Shown here in pieces: positions 17,272 to 25,245 of a DNA stretch of 29,922 nucleotides. The DNA is from Oscillospiraceae bacterium (GTDB lineage Bacteria > Bacillota_A > Clostridia > Oscillospirales > Oscillospiraceae): NCBI GenBank assembly GCA_902789835.1, contig CADAPN010000009.1:1-29922 (forward strand). The letters run 5' to 3'. The notes under the pieces are model-generated. The model was not told where the DNA came from. It ran no database searches and worked only from the letters and a program-made list of their open reading frames with translations. The stretch's first letter is position 1. Every line of letters starts with the position of its first letter. A program made the translations under genes and the position numbers.

Positions 17272-18837
17272 ATGAATCAATCCAGCGAACACGAAGCAAG
17301 ACGCTTCTGCCGATTTGTGTTTTTTAATCTGATCGCGTGCGTCATCGCCTATCTGCTGCTGATTTCCCATGAACTGACGAACACCATTGACGGCATGTGG
17401 AGCGGTGCAGACTACAGAAACTATACATGGGTCATCCAGATCGGAAGATGGTTCTGGCCGCTGGTCGGAATGTCGCAGATGAACGTCTGCCCGGAACCGT
17501 TTACCTCTGTGTTCGCTTTGACGATGTATGTGCTGGGGAGCTGTGTCGTCGCCTGGTGGTTCGGTCTGAAGGATTCTCTGAAGGGCTATCTTCTTGTACT
17601 GACTTCCATGGTCACGACGGCGGTCTGCTGTACCCTGACCTTTCGATACACGTCTCCAACCTTTGCGATGGCATACCTTCTGAGCGTTCTGGCGGCGTGG
17701 GTGCTGAGCCGGGAAAACTGGAAAACCTGTCTTGTATCCGTATTGTGTCTGGTTCTGGCGCTGGCATTGTACCAGTCAAATATCGGCTGCGCCTGTGTGC
17801 TGGCCCTGCTGTGTATCATTCGACGGCTGCAGGAGGATCAGGACTATAAAAGCGTTCTTCGCTATGTCTGCCGGTTTGCGGTTTCTCTCTTGATTTCCTT
17901 TATCGTCTATAAGATCATCTGGGATCTGACGCTGAAGTTCTGTCATATCCAGGCGGTGGACTACAAAGGGGCAGACAGTGTGACAGTCGGTAAAATCATC
18001 GCAGGTTTTCCGAGAAGTTTCCTGAGCACGTACCGGGAGTTCTTCCGCTACTTTTTCCGGAATGAACTCAAACACAGCATTTATCAGAGGCTGCTGGCAT
18101 TCGGTGTCCTGATGATCGCGCTGTTTGTCGTCAATGTAATTCTCGGCGGACGAAAATTGGCCGGGAAGCCGGGCATGAGATGGCTGCTGGCGGCAATCTG
18201 TCTGCTGCTGATCCCGCCGGCAGCGAATATCGCAATGATTCTGGCGGTGGACGCAGGGGAAGCGGCGATCCAGATGACCATGCCGATGGCGACGATTTTC
18301 CCGTTCCTCCTCTGTGTGACGGATGTGGGCAATTACAGGGATAGGCTGACCAGGGCAATAGACTGGCTTCGGATCGCGATGGTCCTGTTTGTCTTGTACG
18401 GAAGCTTTCTGATGATATCCGTGGATCAACATGTCATGCTGAAAAGCCGCGACAATGCAACCGCCATGATGAACCGGGTCGCCGTAGATCTGGGAGAAGA
18501 CCAGAACCCCGAGGGCGGGTTTGTGTTTGTAGGAAAAATCGCGGACAATCCCAATTTCCTCAAGGATCAGTTGTGGGAGAAAGCAAATCAGTATGCCCGA
18601 TACGGGGATTTTCATATCTTTGTTTATGCAGACAACCGGGCTAACTTCTCTTACTTCGGCCTGCTTCGGGATAGCGGACTGAATCTGACTTTCAACTGGA
18701 ACAACAGTTACTGGGGTGAAATGATCCAGAGTGAGGAAGTACAGGAAATGCCGCTTTATCCGGATGACGGATACATCAAGAAGATCGGCAAAACCATTGT
18801 CGTCAAGTTCGCAAATTTAGAAGTAAAGGAATCATAG
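17272..18837 (+). CDS. GtrII-like membrane glucosyltransferase, copy 2
   Basis: 521-residue tandem paralogue of the preceding gene, aligned with it from end to end with few gaps. Shared stretches include RFCRF, NT-D--WSGA-YRNY, IGRW-WP, QMN-CPEPFTS, YLLVLTS, LSVLAAW, YQ-NIGCACVL, ISVDQHVMLKSR and YPDDGYIKKIG. The acidic candidates are again Asp40 and Glu75. The DNA has diverged at many synonymous and amino-acid positions, so the duplication is not recent. The two copies probably add sugar at different positions or to different acceptors. GAGGATGAAGAG precedes the ATG. The deacetylase gene starts four bases after its stop, so the three form one transcription unit. Confidence 0.72.
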   Translation: MNQSSEHEARRFCRFVFFNLIACVIAYLLLISHELTNTIDGMWSGADYRNYTWVIQIGRWFWPLVGMSQMNVCPEPFTSVFALTMYVLGSCVVAWWFGLKDSLKGYLLVLTSMVTTAVCCTLTFRYTSPTFAMAYLLSVLAAWVLSRENWKTCLVSVLCLVLALALYQSNIGCACVLALLCIIRRLQEDQDYKSVLRYVCRFAVSLLISFIVYKIIWDLTLKFCHIQAVDYKGADSVTVGKIIAGFPRSFLSTYREFFRYFFRNELKHSIYQRLLAFGVLMIALFVVNVILGGRKLAGKPGMRWLLAAICLLLIPPAANIAMILAVDAGEAAIQMTMPMATIFPFLLCVTDVGNYRDRLTRAIDWLRIAMVLFVLYGSFLMISVDQHVMLKSRDNATAMMNRVAVDLGEDQNPEGGFVFVGKIADNPNFLKDQLWEKANQYARYGDFHIFVYADNRANFSYFGLLRDSGLNLTFNWNNSYWGEMIQSEEVQEMPLYPDDGYIKKIGKTIVVKFANLEVKES

Positions 18838-18841
18838 GTTT

Positions 18842-19759
18842 ATGACGACGGAGTTCCATGCGGATGACTACGGCCTGTTTCTCGAACAGAGTGAGCGCAT
18901 TCTGGAATGCTTTCGCCACGGCGTTCTGAACGGAACAAGTATCATCGCAAACGGCCCCGAACTGGACGAATGTCTGGAGATGCTTCCGGACAAGGGGATG
19001 CAATTCACCGTTCATCTGAACCTGATGCAGGGGCAATGTCTTGCGGCCGCAGAAGAAGTTCCGCTGCTCGCGGATAAAAAAGGGCAGTTCCGCGTCACCT
19101 TTTTACAGCTTCTTTTTTCCGGATGTTTGGGGAAAAGAGAAGCGTATAAACAGCAGATCAAGGCGGAATATCGGGCGCAGATCCGAAAGCTTCTTCCCCT
19201 GTTTCGGCAGACCGGACAGGCTCTGCGGATCGACGGACATGCGCACTGGCATGTTGCCCCTGTGGCCTTTGATGCGCTGATGGAAGTGATCCGGGAAGAC
19301 AGCCTTCCGGTGACATATATTCGCCTGCCGGATGAACCGCTGAGCCTGTACCTGCGGGATCTGTTTCGGCTGATGCCATTTCCGGGAATCAATATCGTGA
19401 AAGTGCTGCTTCTGAAACTGCTGATCTCCAGGGACCGCAGAAAATGGAAGGAAAGTCTGCGGAACACAGAACAGAAACTCTTCCTCGGTGTGATGCTGTC
19501 AGGCCATTTCGACTACCGCAGGATGAAAACGATTCTTCCCGCCGCGGAATCCATGGCCGACAGAAAGGGAATCGGTCTGGAGATTCTGGCACATCCGGGA
19601 GCCGTGCATCTCGAAGAGAATCTTGCGAAGATTACCAATCGGGATGATTACTGCTTCTTTACCAGTCCGGCCAGGGAGGAAGAGGGAAAAGCGTTCCTTT
19701 TGCTGAACCAGATGCAAGCCCCTGGGGACAGAACGGAAATACCGGAGAAAAACACATAG
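18842..19759 (+). CDS. ChbG/YdjC-family carbohydrate deacetylase
   Basis: 305-residue protein of the YdjC/ChbG/HpnK family, metal-dependent deacetylases of N-acetylated sugars. The metal-site motifs are all present: HADDYG (Asp8, Asp9), HLNL (His58), DGHAHWH (131-137) and a C-terminal AHPG. No signal peptide is visible, so it would act in the cytoplasm, probably on a sugar precursor or lipid-linked intermediate. It follows the GtrII-like pair by four bases, pointing to a shared job in decorating a surface glycan. The substrate cannot be read from sequence. No obvious terminator follows before the promoter at 19777. Confidence 0.82.
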   Translation: MTTEFHADDYGLFLEQSERILECFRHGVLNGTSIIANGPELDECLEMLPDKGMQFTVHLNLMQGQCLAAAEEVPLLADKKGQFRVTFLQLLFSGCLGKREAYKQQIKAEYRAQIRKLLPLFRQTGQALRIDGHAHWHVAPVAFDALMEVIREDSLPVTYIRLPDEPLSLYLRDLFRLMPFPGINIVKVLLLKLLISRDRRKWKESLRNTEQKLFLGVMLSGHFDYRRMKTILPAAESMADRKGIGLEILAHPGAVHLEENLAKITNRDDYCFFTSPAREEEGKAFLLLNQMQAPGDRTEIPEKNT

Positions 19760-19776
19760 AGAAAATGAAAAAACTG

Positions 19777-19805
19777 TTGCGCATCAGGAAAAAAACGGGT
19801 ATAAT
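19777..19805 (+). promoter_or_regulatory. Promoter for the mgsA-like gene
   Basis: TTGCGC (19777-19782) and a perfect TATAAT (19800-19805) are exactly 17 bases apart. The ATG is 76 bases downstream of the -10, leaving a leader of about 70 bases in which I see no clear regulatory fold. Confidence 0.75.
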
Positions 19806-19881
19806 ATTCTATCCTGATTTTAGACAAAGTGTGATAGATGAAGTTCTTGCATGTGGATGTAAGAAAAGGAGAAAGTAGAAG

Positions 19882-20286
19882 ATGAACATTGCCTTGATGG
19901 CGCATGACAGAAAGAAAGAGCTGATGGTGCAGTTCTGCATCGCCTATTGCGGAATTCTTGCGGAGCATAATCTCTGTGCGACGCATGTGACCGGAAAGCT
20001 GGTCTCCGAGGCAACAGGGCTGCCAATCACACTGTATCTGCATGCAGACCAGGGCGGAGCGCAGCAGATCGGTTCCAGAATCTCTTACAACGAGATTGAT
20101 CTGGTCCTGTTTTTCTGCGATCCGGCCAACCCGAAGGGATTCGACGATATCAACAAGGTGGAAAGACTCTGCGACCAGTACCAGATTCCCTTTGCCACCA
20201 ATGCCGCAACGGCGGAAGTTCTTGTTCAGGGCCTGCGCAGAGGAGACCTCGACTGGCGTAATATCGTGAATCCGCAGAAGAGATAA
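19882..20286 (+). CDS. Methylglyoxal synthase homologue with active-site residues replaced
   Basis: 134-residue protein that aligns over its whole length with methylglyoxal synthase (MgsA), which turns dihydroxyacetone phosphate into methylglyoxal. The fold signatures are kept: NIALMAHDRKKELM, ATGLPI, GGAQQIG, EIDLVLFF-DP and IPFATNAATAEV. The catalytic set is not. Using remembered E. coli numbering, Asp71 (base) is Ala60, His98 is Gly86, the phosphate loop Gly46-Thr47 is His35-Val36, and Ser65-Gly66-Pro67 is His54-Ala55-Asp56. His19, Asp20, Lys23, Asp91 and Asp101 equivalents remain (His8, Asp9, Lys12, Asp80, Asp89). It is probably not a normal synthase; a regulatory or altered function is possible. 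It has its own promoter, AAGGAG about ten bases before the ATG and a hairpin after the stop. Confidence 0.85.
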   Translation: MNIALMAHDRKKELMVQFCIAYCGILAEHNLCATHVTGKLVSEATGLPITLYLHADQGGAQQIGSRISYNEIDLVLFFCDPANPKGFDDINKVERLCDQYQIPFATNAATAEVLVQGLRRGDLDWRNIVNPQKR

Positions 20287-20308
20287 AGCTTATCCAACGC
20301 CTAACGCC

Positions 20309-20348
20309 AAAGAGTGAAGTTCGATTGATTCGGGAGCTTCACTCTTTT
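20309..20348 (+). terminator. Terminator after the mgsA-like gene
   Basis: AGAGTGAAG (20311-20319) pairs perfectly with CTTCACTCT (20337-20345), and two further A-T pairs are possible at the base. A 17-base loop separates the arms, and TTTT then G follows. The U-run is short, so termination may be partial. Confidence 0.65.
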
Positions 20349-20431
20349 GACTGTCTGCCGGACCGATCTGAGGGTATGAAAATTAGAACCAGACCGGGAC
20401 GGTGATCATCACGACGAAAAGAGAGAAGAAT

Positions 20432-21787
20432 ATGAGTATCGTAAAACCCAGAACCCTCTCCGGCTTCATGGAGCTCCTTCCGCAGGACCAGATGAAGATG
20501 GAACGCATGATGCAGATCCTGAGAGAGACCTATTCTCTGTTTGCCTTCACCCCGCTGGACACACCGGTGATCGAGGCTGCGGAAGTTTTGCTTGCCAAGG
20601 GCGGAGGAGAGACGGAAAAGCAGATTTATCGCTTTCAGAAGGGCGATAACGATCTGGCACTTCGCTTTGACCTGACGGTGCCGCTGGCGAAGTATGTCGC
20701 CGCGCACTACGCGGAGCTTGCCTTCCCGTTCCGGCGTTACCAGATCGGCAAGGTTTATCGCGGTGAACGTGCCCAGCGCGGCCGCTTCCGTGAGTTCTAT
20801 CAGGCGGATATCGACGTCATCGGAGACGGAAAGCTGGATATCATCAACGAAGCCGAAATTCCGGCCATCATCTATACGGCGTTTACTCGGCTAGGCCTGA
20901 AAAACTTCCGGATCCGGGTGAATAACCGCAAGATCCTCAACGGCTTCTACGCCATGAACGGAATGTCCGAAAAGGCGCAGGATATCATGCGCATCGTGGA
21001 CAAGCTAGACAAGGTGGGCGAAGTCAAGATCAAGCAGATGCTGATTGATGAACTGGACATGCGGCCGTATAAAGCCGAGAATGTTCTGGACTTCATGGCC
21101 ATCAAGGGCAGCAATGCTGAAATACTCGAGCGGTTGGAGATCTATCGCGGCATGGACGAGACCTTTGACCTCGGGCTGGAGGAGCTGCGTGCGGTGGTTC
21201 AGCATCTTGCGGCCTTCGGCGTGCCAGAAGAGAATTTTGCCGTGGATCTCACCATTGCACGAGGGCTGGACTATTACACCGGCACGGTCTACGAGACGGA
21301 GCTGATTGATTATCCGGAGATCGGTTCGGTCTGCTCCGGCGGCCGCTATGACAATCTTGCCGAGTACTATACCGACCGGCAGCTTCCCGGCGTTGGAATC
21401 TCCATCGGTCTCACGAGGCTGTTCTACGTCCTGCAGGAACAGGGGCTGCTCTCAGAGGAACTGCTGACCGCGCCCTGCGACGTGCTGGTAATTCCCATGA
21501 CCGAAGACCAGGGACCCGCAATCGCCGCGGCCACCGCGCTGCGCAGCGCCGGACTTCGCGCCCAGCTTTATACGGAAAAGCGCAAGTTCAAGGCAAAGAT
21601 GAGCTATGCCGATAAGATCGGGGTTCCGTTTGTGGTCCTGCTCGGCGAGGATGAGATCGAGAAAGGCATGCTCTCTGTCAAGAATATGCTCACCGGAGAA
21701 CAGACCATGCTTACGGCGGAGGAAGCCGGAACCCTGATCCGGGAAAATGTGGAAAAGAGAAACAGCACCGCGCCCATTCGCGGCTGA
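20432..21787 (+). CDS. hisS: Histidyl-tRNA synthetase
   Basis: 451-residue class II aminoacyl-tRNA synthetase that charges tRNA-His. Motif 2 reads FRRYQIGKVYRGERAQRGRFREFYQADIDVIG; the histidine-specific motif ARGLDYYTGTVYE and the SGGRYDNLAEYY stretch are present. The C-terminal 100 residues are the anticodon-binding domain (CDVLVIPMTEDQGPA). I chose the ATG at 20432, giving MSIVKPRTLSGFMELLP, over an upstream GTG at 20402, because GAGAGAAG lies close before it and the protein family starts there. The 145-base upstream gap holds the preceding terminator but no T-box I could recognise. aspS follows after 21 bases, so they are co-transcribed. Confidence 0.96.
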   Translation: MSIVKPRTLSGFMELLPQDQMKMERMMQILRETYSLFAFTPLDTPVIEAAEVLLAKGGGETEKQIYRFQKGDNDLALRFDLTVPLAKYVAAHYAELAFPFRRYQIGKVYRGERAQRGRFREFYQADIDVIGDGKLDIINEAEIPAIIYTAFTRLGLKNFRIRVNNRKILNGFYAMNGMSEKAQDIMRIVDKLDKVGEVKIKQMLIDELDMRPYKAENVLDFMAIKGSNAEILERLEIYRGMDETFDLGLEELRAVVQHLAAFGVPEENFAVDLTIARGLDYYTGTVYETELIDYPEIGSVCSGGRYDNLAEYYTDRQLPGVGISIGLTRLFYVLQEQGLLSEELLTAPCDVLVIPMTEDQGPAIAAATALRSAGLRAQLYTEKRKFKAKMSYADKIGVPFVVLLGEDEIEKGMLSVKNMLTGEQTMLTAEEAGTLIRENVEKRNSTAPIRG

Positions 21788-21808
21788 TCACATAAGGAGG
21801 AAACAAAT

Positions 21809-23587
21809 ATGCAGTCCCGTACACATACCTGTGGAGAGCTCCGGATGGAGCATGTCGGTCAGAAAGTACAGCTTGCCGGCTGGATGGAGAACGTCCGCGA
21901 GGTCGGCGGCAGCTTGGCCTTCGTTGTGGTCCGTGACTTCTACGGCAAAACGCAGCTGGTTGTAGAAAATGAGGACCTGCTCCGTCAGCTGAAGGGAATC
22001 AACAAGGAATCCACCATCGGTGTCATCGGCACGGTCCGGGAGCGTGCCAGCAAGAATCCGAACATCCCGACCGGCGACATCGAGGTCGTCCCCGAGAAGA
22101 TCACGGTTCTCGGCCGTTGCCGCTACAACGAGCTTCCCTTTGAGATCAACCGCAGCCGCGAGGCGGACGAAGCACAGCGTCTGAAATACCGCTATCTTGA
22201 CCTGAGGAACCCGGCTGTCAAGCAAAATATCATTCTGCGCTGCCAGGTGATCGCGGCCATCCGCAAGGCGATGCTGGAGCACGACTTCCTGGAGATCACG
22301 ACACCGATTCTGACGGCTTCCTCGCCCGAAGGCGCCCGTGACTATCTGGTCCCCGCCCGCAAGCACCCGGGCAAGTTCTATGCTCTCCCGCAGGCACCGC
22401 AGCAGTTCAAGCAGCTGCTGATGACCTCCGGTTTTGACCGTTATTTCCAGATCGCCCCCTGCTTCCGCGATGAAGACGCCCGCGGCGACCGCAGCCCCGG
22501 CGAATTCTACCAGCTGGATATGGAGATGGCCTTTGCCTCCCAGGAGGACGTCTTCGCAATTCTTGAGGACGTTCTGCCTCCGATTTTCGCCAAATACGGC
22601 AAATATGACATCGCCTCCGAAGCGCCCTTCCGCAGAATCAAATATGTGGATGCCCTGGAAACCTACGGCAGTGACAAGCCCGACCTGCGCATCGACCTTG
22701 TCGCACAGGACATCACCGACCTGGTGAAGGATACGGAGTTCCAGGCCTTCCAGAACGGGAACACGGTCAAGGCGATCGTCGTCTCCGGATGCGAGCTCAC
22801 AAGAAAGCAGATCGACAAGCTGTGCGCCGATGTCGAAGTGCAGGCGGGGGCAAAGCCCTACTGGTTCCGCATGGACGAGTCCGGTGCGATCGTGGGCGGT
22901 GTTGCCAAGTTTGTGGATCCGCTGAAGGACGTACTGGCCGAACGCCTCGGCCTGAAGCCCGGCTGCCTCGTCGGTGTGACCACCGGTGTGCGCGGCCAGG
23001 CCCAGAAGACCGCCGGTGTCATGATCAAGATGCTGGGCGCTCTGGTTCCCGGACATATGGACAAGGAACGCTATGAGTTCTGCTGGATCGTCGACTTCCC
23101 GATGTACGAGATCGGTGAGGAGTCCGGCGAGCTCGAGTTCTGCCACAATCCGTTCTCCATGCCTGCCGGCGGACTGGATATCCTGCTGAAGGCTGAGAGG
23201 GGAGAGGTCGATCCGCTCACCATCACGGCAGATCAGTACGATCTGGTCTGCAACGGCGTGGAGCTTTCCTCCGGTGCGGTCCGGAACCATGACCCGGAGA
23301 TCATGATCAAGGCCTTCGAGATGGTTCGCCTGGGCGAAGAAGATGTCAAGAAAAAGTTCCCGGCCATGTACAACGCCTTCTGCTACGGAGCACCCCCTCA
23401 TGCAGGCATTGCCCCGGGAATTGACCGTATGGTCATGCTTCTGGCCGGAGAGGACAGCATCCGAGAGATCATTCCGTTCCCGATGAACAAGAGTGCCCAG
23501 GATGTCATGATGGGCGCACCCTCCACGGTGGAGCAGAAGCAGCTGGATGAGCTGCATATTGCGATCACCTGTGAACCCGAGGCCTGA
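21809..23587 (+). CDS. aspS: Aspartyl-tRNA synthetase
   Basis: 592-residue class II synthetase of the bacterial type. The N-terminal OB-fold anticodon domain (about 1-105) includes GWMENVREVGGSLAFVVVRDFYG. Motif 1 (ITTPILTASSPEGARDYLVP) and motif 2 (FRDEDARGDRSPGEFYQLDMEM) follow. The bacterial GAD insertion lies in the middle, and motif 3 (GIAPGIDRMVMLLAGEDSIREIIPFP) at the end. AAGGAGG lies about eight bases before the ATG. Whether it charges only tRNA-Asp or also tRNA-Asn cannot be judged from the sequence. It sits between hisS and comM. Confidence 0.97.
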   Translation: MQSRTHTCGELRMEHVGQKVQLAGWMENVREVGGSLAFVVVRDFYGKTQLVVENEDLLRQLKGINKESTIGVIGTVRERASKNPNIPTGDIEVVPEKITVLGRCRYNELPFEINRSREADEAQRLKYRYLDLRNPAVKQNIILRCQVIAAIRKAMLEHDFLEITTPILTASSPEGARDYLVPARKHPGKFYALPQAPQQFKQLLMTSGFDRYFQIAPCFRDEDARGDRSPGEFYQLDMEMAFASQEDVFAILEDVLPPIFAKYGKYDIASEAPFRRIKYVDALETYGSDKPDLRIDLVAQDITDLVKDTEFQAFQNGNTVKAIVVSGCELTRKQIDKLCADVEVQAGAKPYWFRMDESGAIVGGVAKFVDPLKDVLAERLGLKPGCLVGVTTGVRGQAQKTAGVMIKMLGALVPGHMDKERYEFCWIVDFPMYEIGEESGELEFCHNPFSMPAGGLDILLKAERGEVDPLTITADQYDLVCNGVELSSGAVRNHDPEIMIKAFEMVRLGEEDVKKKFPAMYNAFCYGAPPHAGIAPGIDRMVMLLAGEDSIREIIPFPMNKSAQDVMMGAPSTVEQKQLDELHIAITCEPEA

Positions 23588-23593
23588 TCAGAG

Positions 23594-25111
23594 ATGTTTT
23601 CCAGGGTCCGGAGTCTCGGCGTCAGCGGAGTCGGCGGTTATGAAGTCAGCGTGGAAGTGAATATCTCTTCCGGATTGCCTGCCTTCGATATCGTCGGACT
23701 CCCGGACGCCGCTGTCAAAGAATCCCGAGAGCGTGTACGGGCTGCGATCAAAAACAACGGCTTTAAGTTTCCGGTCAGCCGCATGACGGTGAATCTTGCA
23801 CCGGCCGACAAGAAAAAGGCCGGTACGGTTTATGACCTGCCGCTGCTGATCGGCATCCTCACGGCCACGGAGGATCTGAAACAGATCCCGGAGGACTGCG
23901 CTTTCCTGGGAGAGCTTTCCCTGACGGGTGAGCTGCGCCCTGTCCCGGGTACACTGCCTATGGCAATGGCAGCGGAGCGGGCGGGAATCAGAACGCTCTT
24001 TGTACCGGAAGAAAACGCAGCGGAAGCGGCTTTCGCAGAGAATGTTTCCGTGATCCCGGTTCGCGATTTGCAGCAGCTGCTGAAACACCTGAGAGGCGAA
24101 GAAGAGATTCTGCCGGCTGATCCTCCTGTGCCGGAGGCAAGCCAGGCTGGACTTCCGGACTTTGCAGATGTAAAGGGACAGGAAAATGTCCGCCGCGCCC
24201 TGGAGATCGCAGCGGCAGGCGGACACAATATCCTGATGGTCGGGCCTCCGGGAGCGGGGAAGAGCATGCTGGCCAAGCGGCTGCCGTCGATTCTTCCGGA
24301 CATGAGCCGGGAAGAGATGATCCAGTCCACCGAAATCCATTCGGTGGCAGGACTGACCGACCGTAAGCACCCAATCATTTCAGAACGCCCGTTCCGTTCT
24401 CCGCATCACAGCATCTCGCCAGCAGGTCTCGCAGGAGGCGGTTCCAATCCGAGACCCGGAGAAATCAGCCTGGCCCATAACGGAGTCCTGTTTCTTGATG
24501 AACTGCCGGAGTTTCGCAGTGATGTACTGGAAGTGCTGCGTCAGCCGCTGGAAGACGGAACCGTGACGGTTTCCCGCGTGGCGGGAGCGGTGACGTTTCC
24601 AAGCAGATTCATGCTGGTCTGCGCGATGAACCCTTGCAAATGCGGCTGGTACGGACATCCTTCCGGACGCTGCAAGTGCTCTCCGAATGAAGTGCGGCGA
24701 TATCAGAACCGCGTATCCGGACCGCTCCTGGACCGGATTGACATCATCGTCGAGGTTCCCGCGCTGGAGTATGATGAGATTCGGAGAAAAGCACCTGCGG
24801 AGAGCTCCGCCGCCATCCGGGAACGGGTCAATGCCGCCCGAGCGGTACAGCGCGCAAGGTTCCCATCGGATGATACCATGTGCAATGCGCACATGGGGAC
24901 ACGGGAGCTGCGTTCCTTCTGCGCGCTCTCTCCGGAAGGGGAGGAACTGATGCGGGACGCTTTTGACACCATGGGACTCTCGGCCCGGAGCCACGACCGG
25001 ATTCTGAGAGTGGCACGGACCATTGCGGATCTGGACGGCGCGGAGGAAATCGGCATGGAGCATATTGCCGAGGCGATCCAGTACCGCAGCTTTGACTTTA
25101 CGGAACAGTAA
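23594..25111 (+). CDS. comM: YifB/ComM-family Mg-chelatase-like AAA+ ATPase
   Basis: 505-residue protein of the ComM/YifB family. The N-terminal Lon-S5-like domain has LGVSGVGGYEVSVEVNISSGLPAFDIVGLPDAAVKES-type sequence split across residues 10-50. The AAA+ core has Walker A GPPGAGKSMLAKRLP near residue 218 and Walker B GVLFLDELPEF near 298. A Cys-rich insert (NPCKCGWYGH ... CKC) is typical, and the C-terminal Mg-chelatase domain ends in MEHIAEAIQYRSF. In naturally competent bacteria ComM is a helicase that promotes branch migration during transformation. Many Clostridia carry it without known competence, so the exact job here is open. It starts six bases after aspS with a poor ribosome binding site, suggesting coupling. 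Confidence 0.93.
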   Translation: MFSRVRSLGVSGVGGYEVSVEVNISSGLPAFDIVGLPDAAVKESRERVRAAIKNNGFKFPVSRMTVNLAPADKKKAGTVYDLPLLIGILTATEDLKQIPEDCAFLGELSLTGELRPVPGTLPMAMAAERAGIRTLFVPEENAAEAAFAENVSVIPVRDLQQLLKHLRGEEEILPADPPVPEASQAGLPDFADVKGQENVRRALEIAAAGGHNILMVGPPGAGKSMLAKRLPSILPDMSREEMIQSTEIHSVAGLTDRKHPIISERPFRSPHHSISPAGLAGGGSNPRPGEISLAHNGVLFLDELPEFRSDVLEVLRQPLEDGTVTVSRVAGAVTFPSRFMLVCAMNPCKCGWYGHPSGRCKCSPNEVRRYQNRVSGPLLDRIDIIVEVPALEYDEIRRKAPAESSAAIRERVNAARAVQRARFPSDDTMCNAHMGTRELRSFCALSPEGEELMRDAFDTMGLSARSHDRILRVARTIADLDGAEEIGMEHIAEAIQYRSFDFTEQ

Positions 25112-25161
25112 AACGACAAACCGAGCGATGACCTGATTTTCCGGAAAGAGAAAATGTTAGT

Positions 25162-25219
25162 AGAATCGGAGCTTACAGCGACAGAACTGAAAAGGTCTGC
25201 TGCCGTAAGCTCCGATTCT
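25162..25219. repeat. 15-bp perfect inverted repeat between convergent genes
   Basis: Bases 25162-25176 are the exact reverse complement of 25205-25219, with a 28-base loop that can partly fold on itself. It sits 50 bases after the comM stop and 27 bases before the HD-GYP stop on the other strand. No long T-run follows on either strand, but its position suggests a bidirectional transcript end or 3'-end stabilising hairpin. Confidence 0.7.
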
Positions 25220-25245
25220 TATTCGATAGAGGAATCCCGGATAAA

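Noticed and set aside
20349..20431. Possible T-box leader before hisS
   Set aside because: I could not find the conserved T-box antiterminator sequence (GGTGGNACCGCG type) nor a second terminator; the upstream hairpin belongs to the previous gene.
21788..23557. 589-codon minus-strand open frame opposite aspS
   Set aside because: Antisense shadow in a GC-rich gene; the plus strand is an intact AspRS and the shadow lacks a ribosome binding site and recognisable domains.
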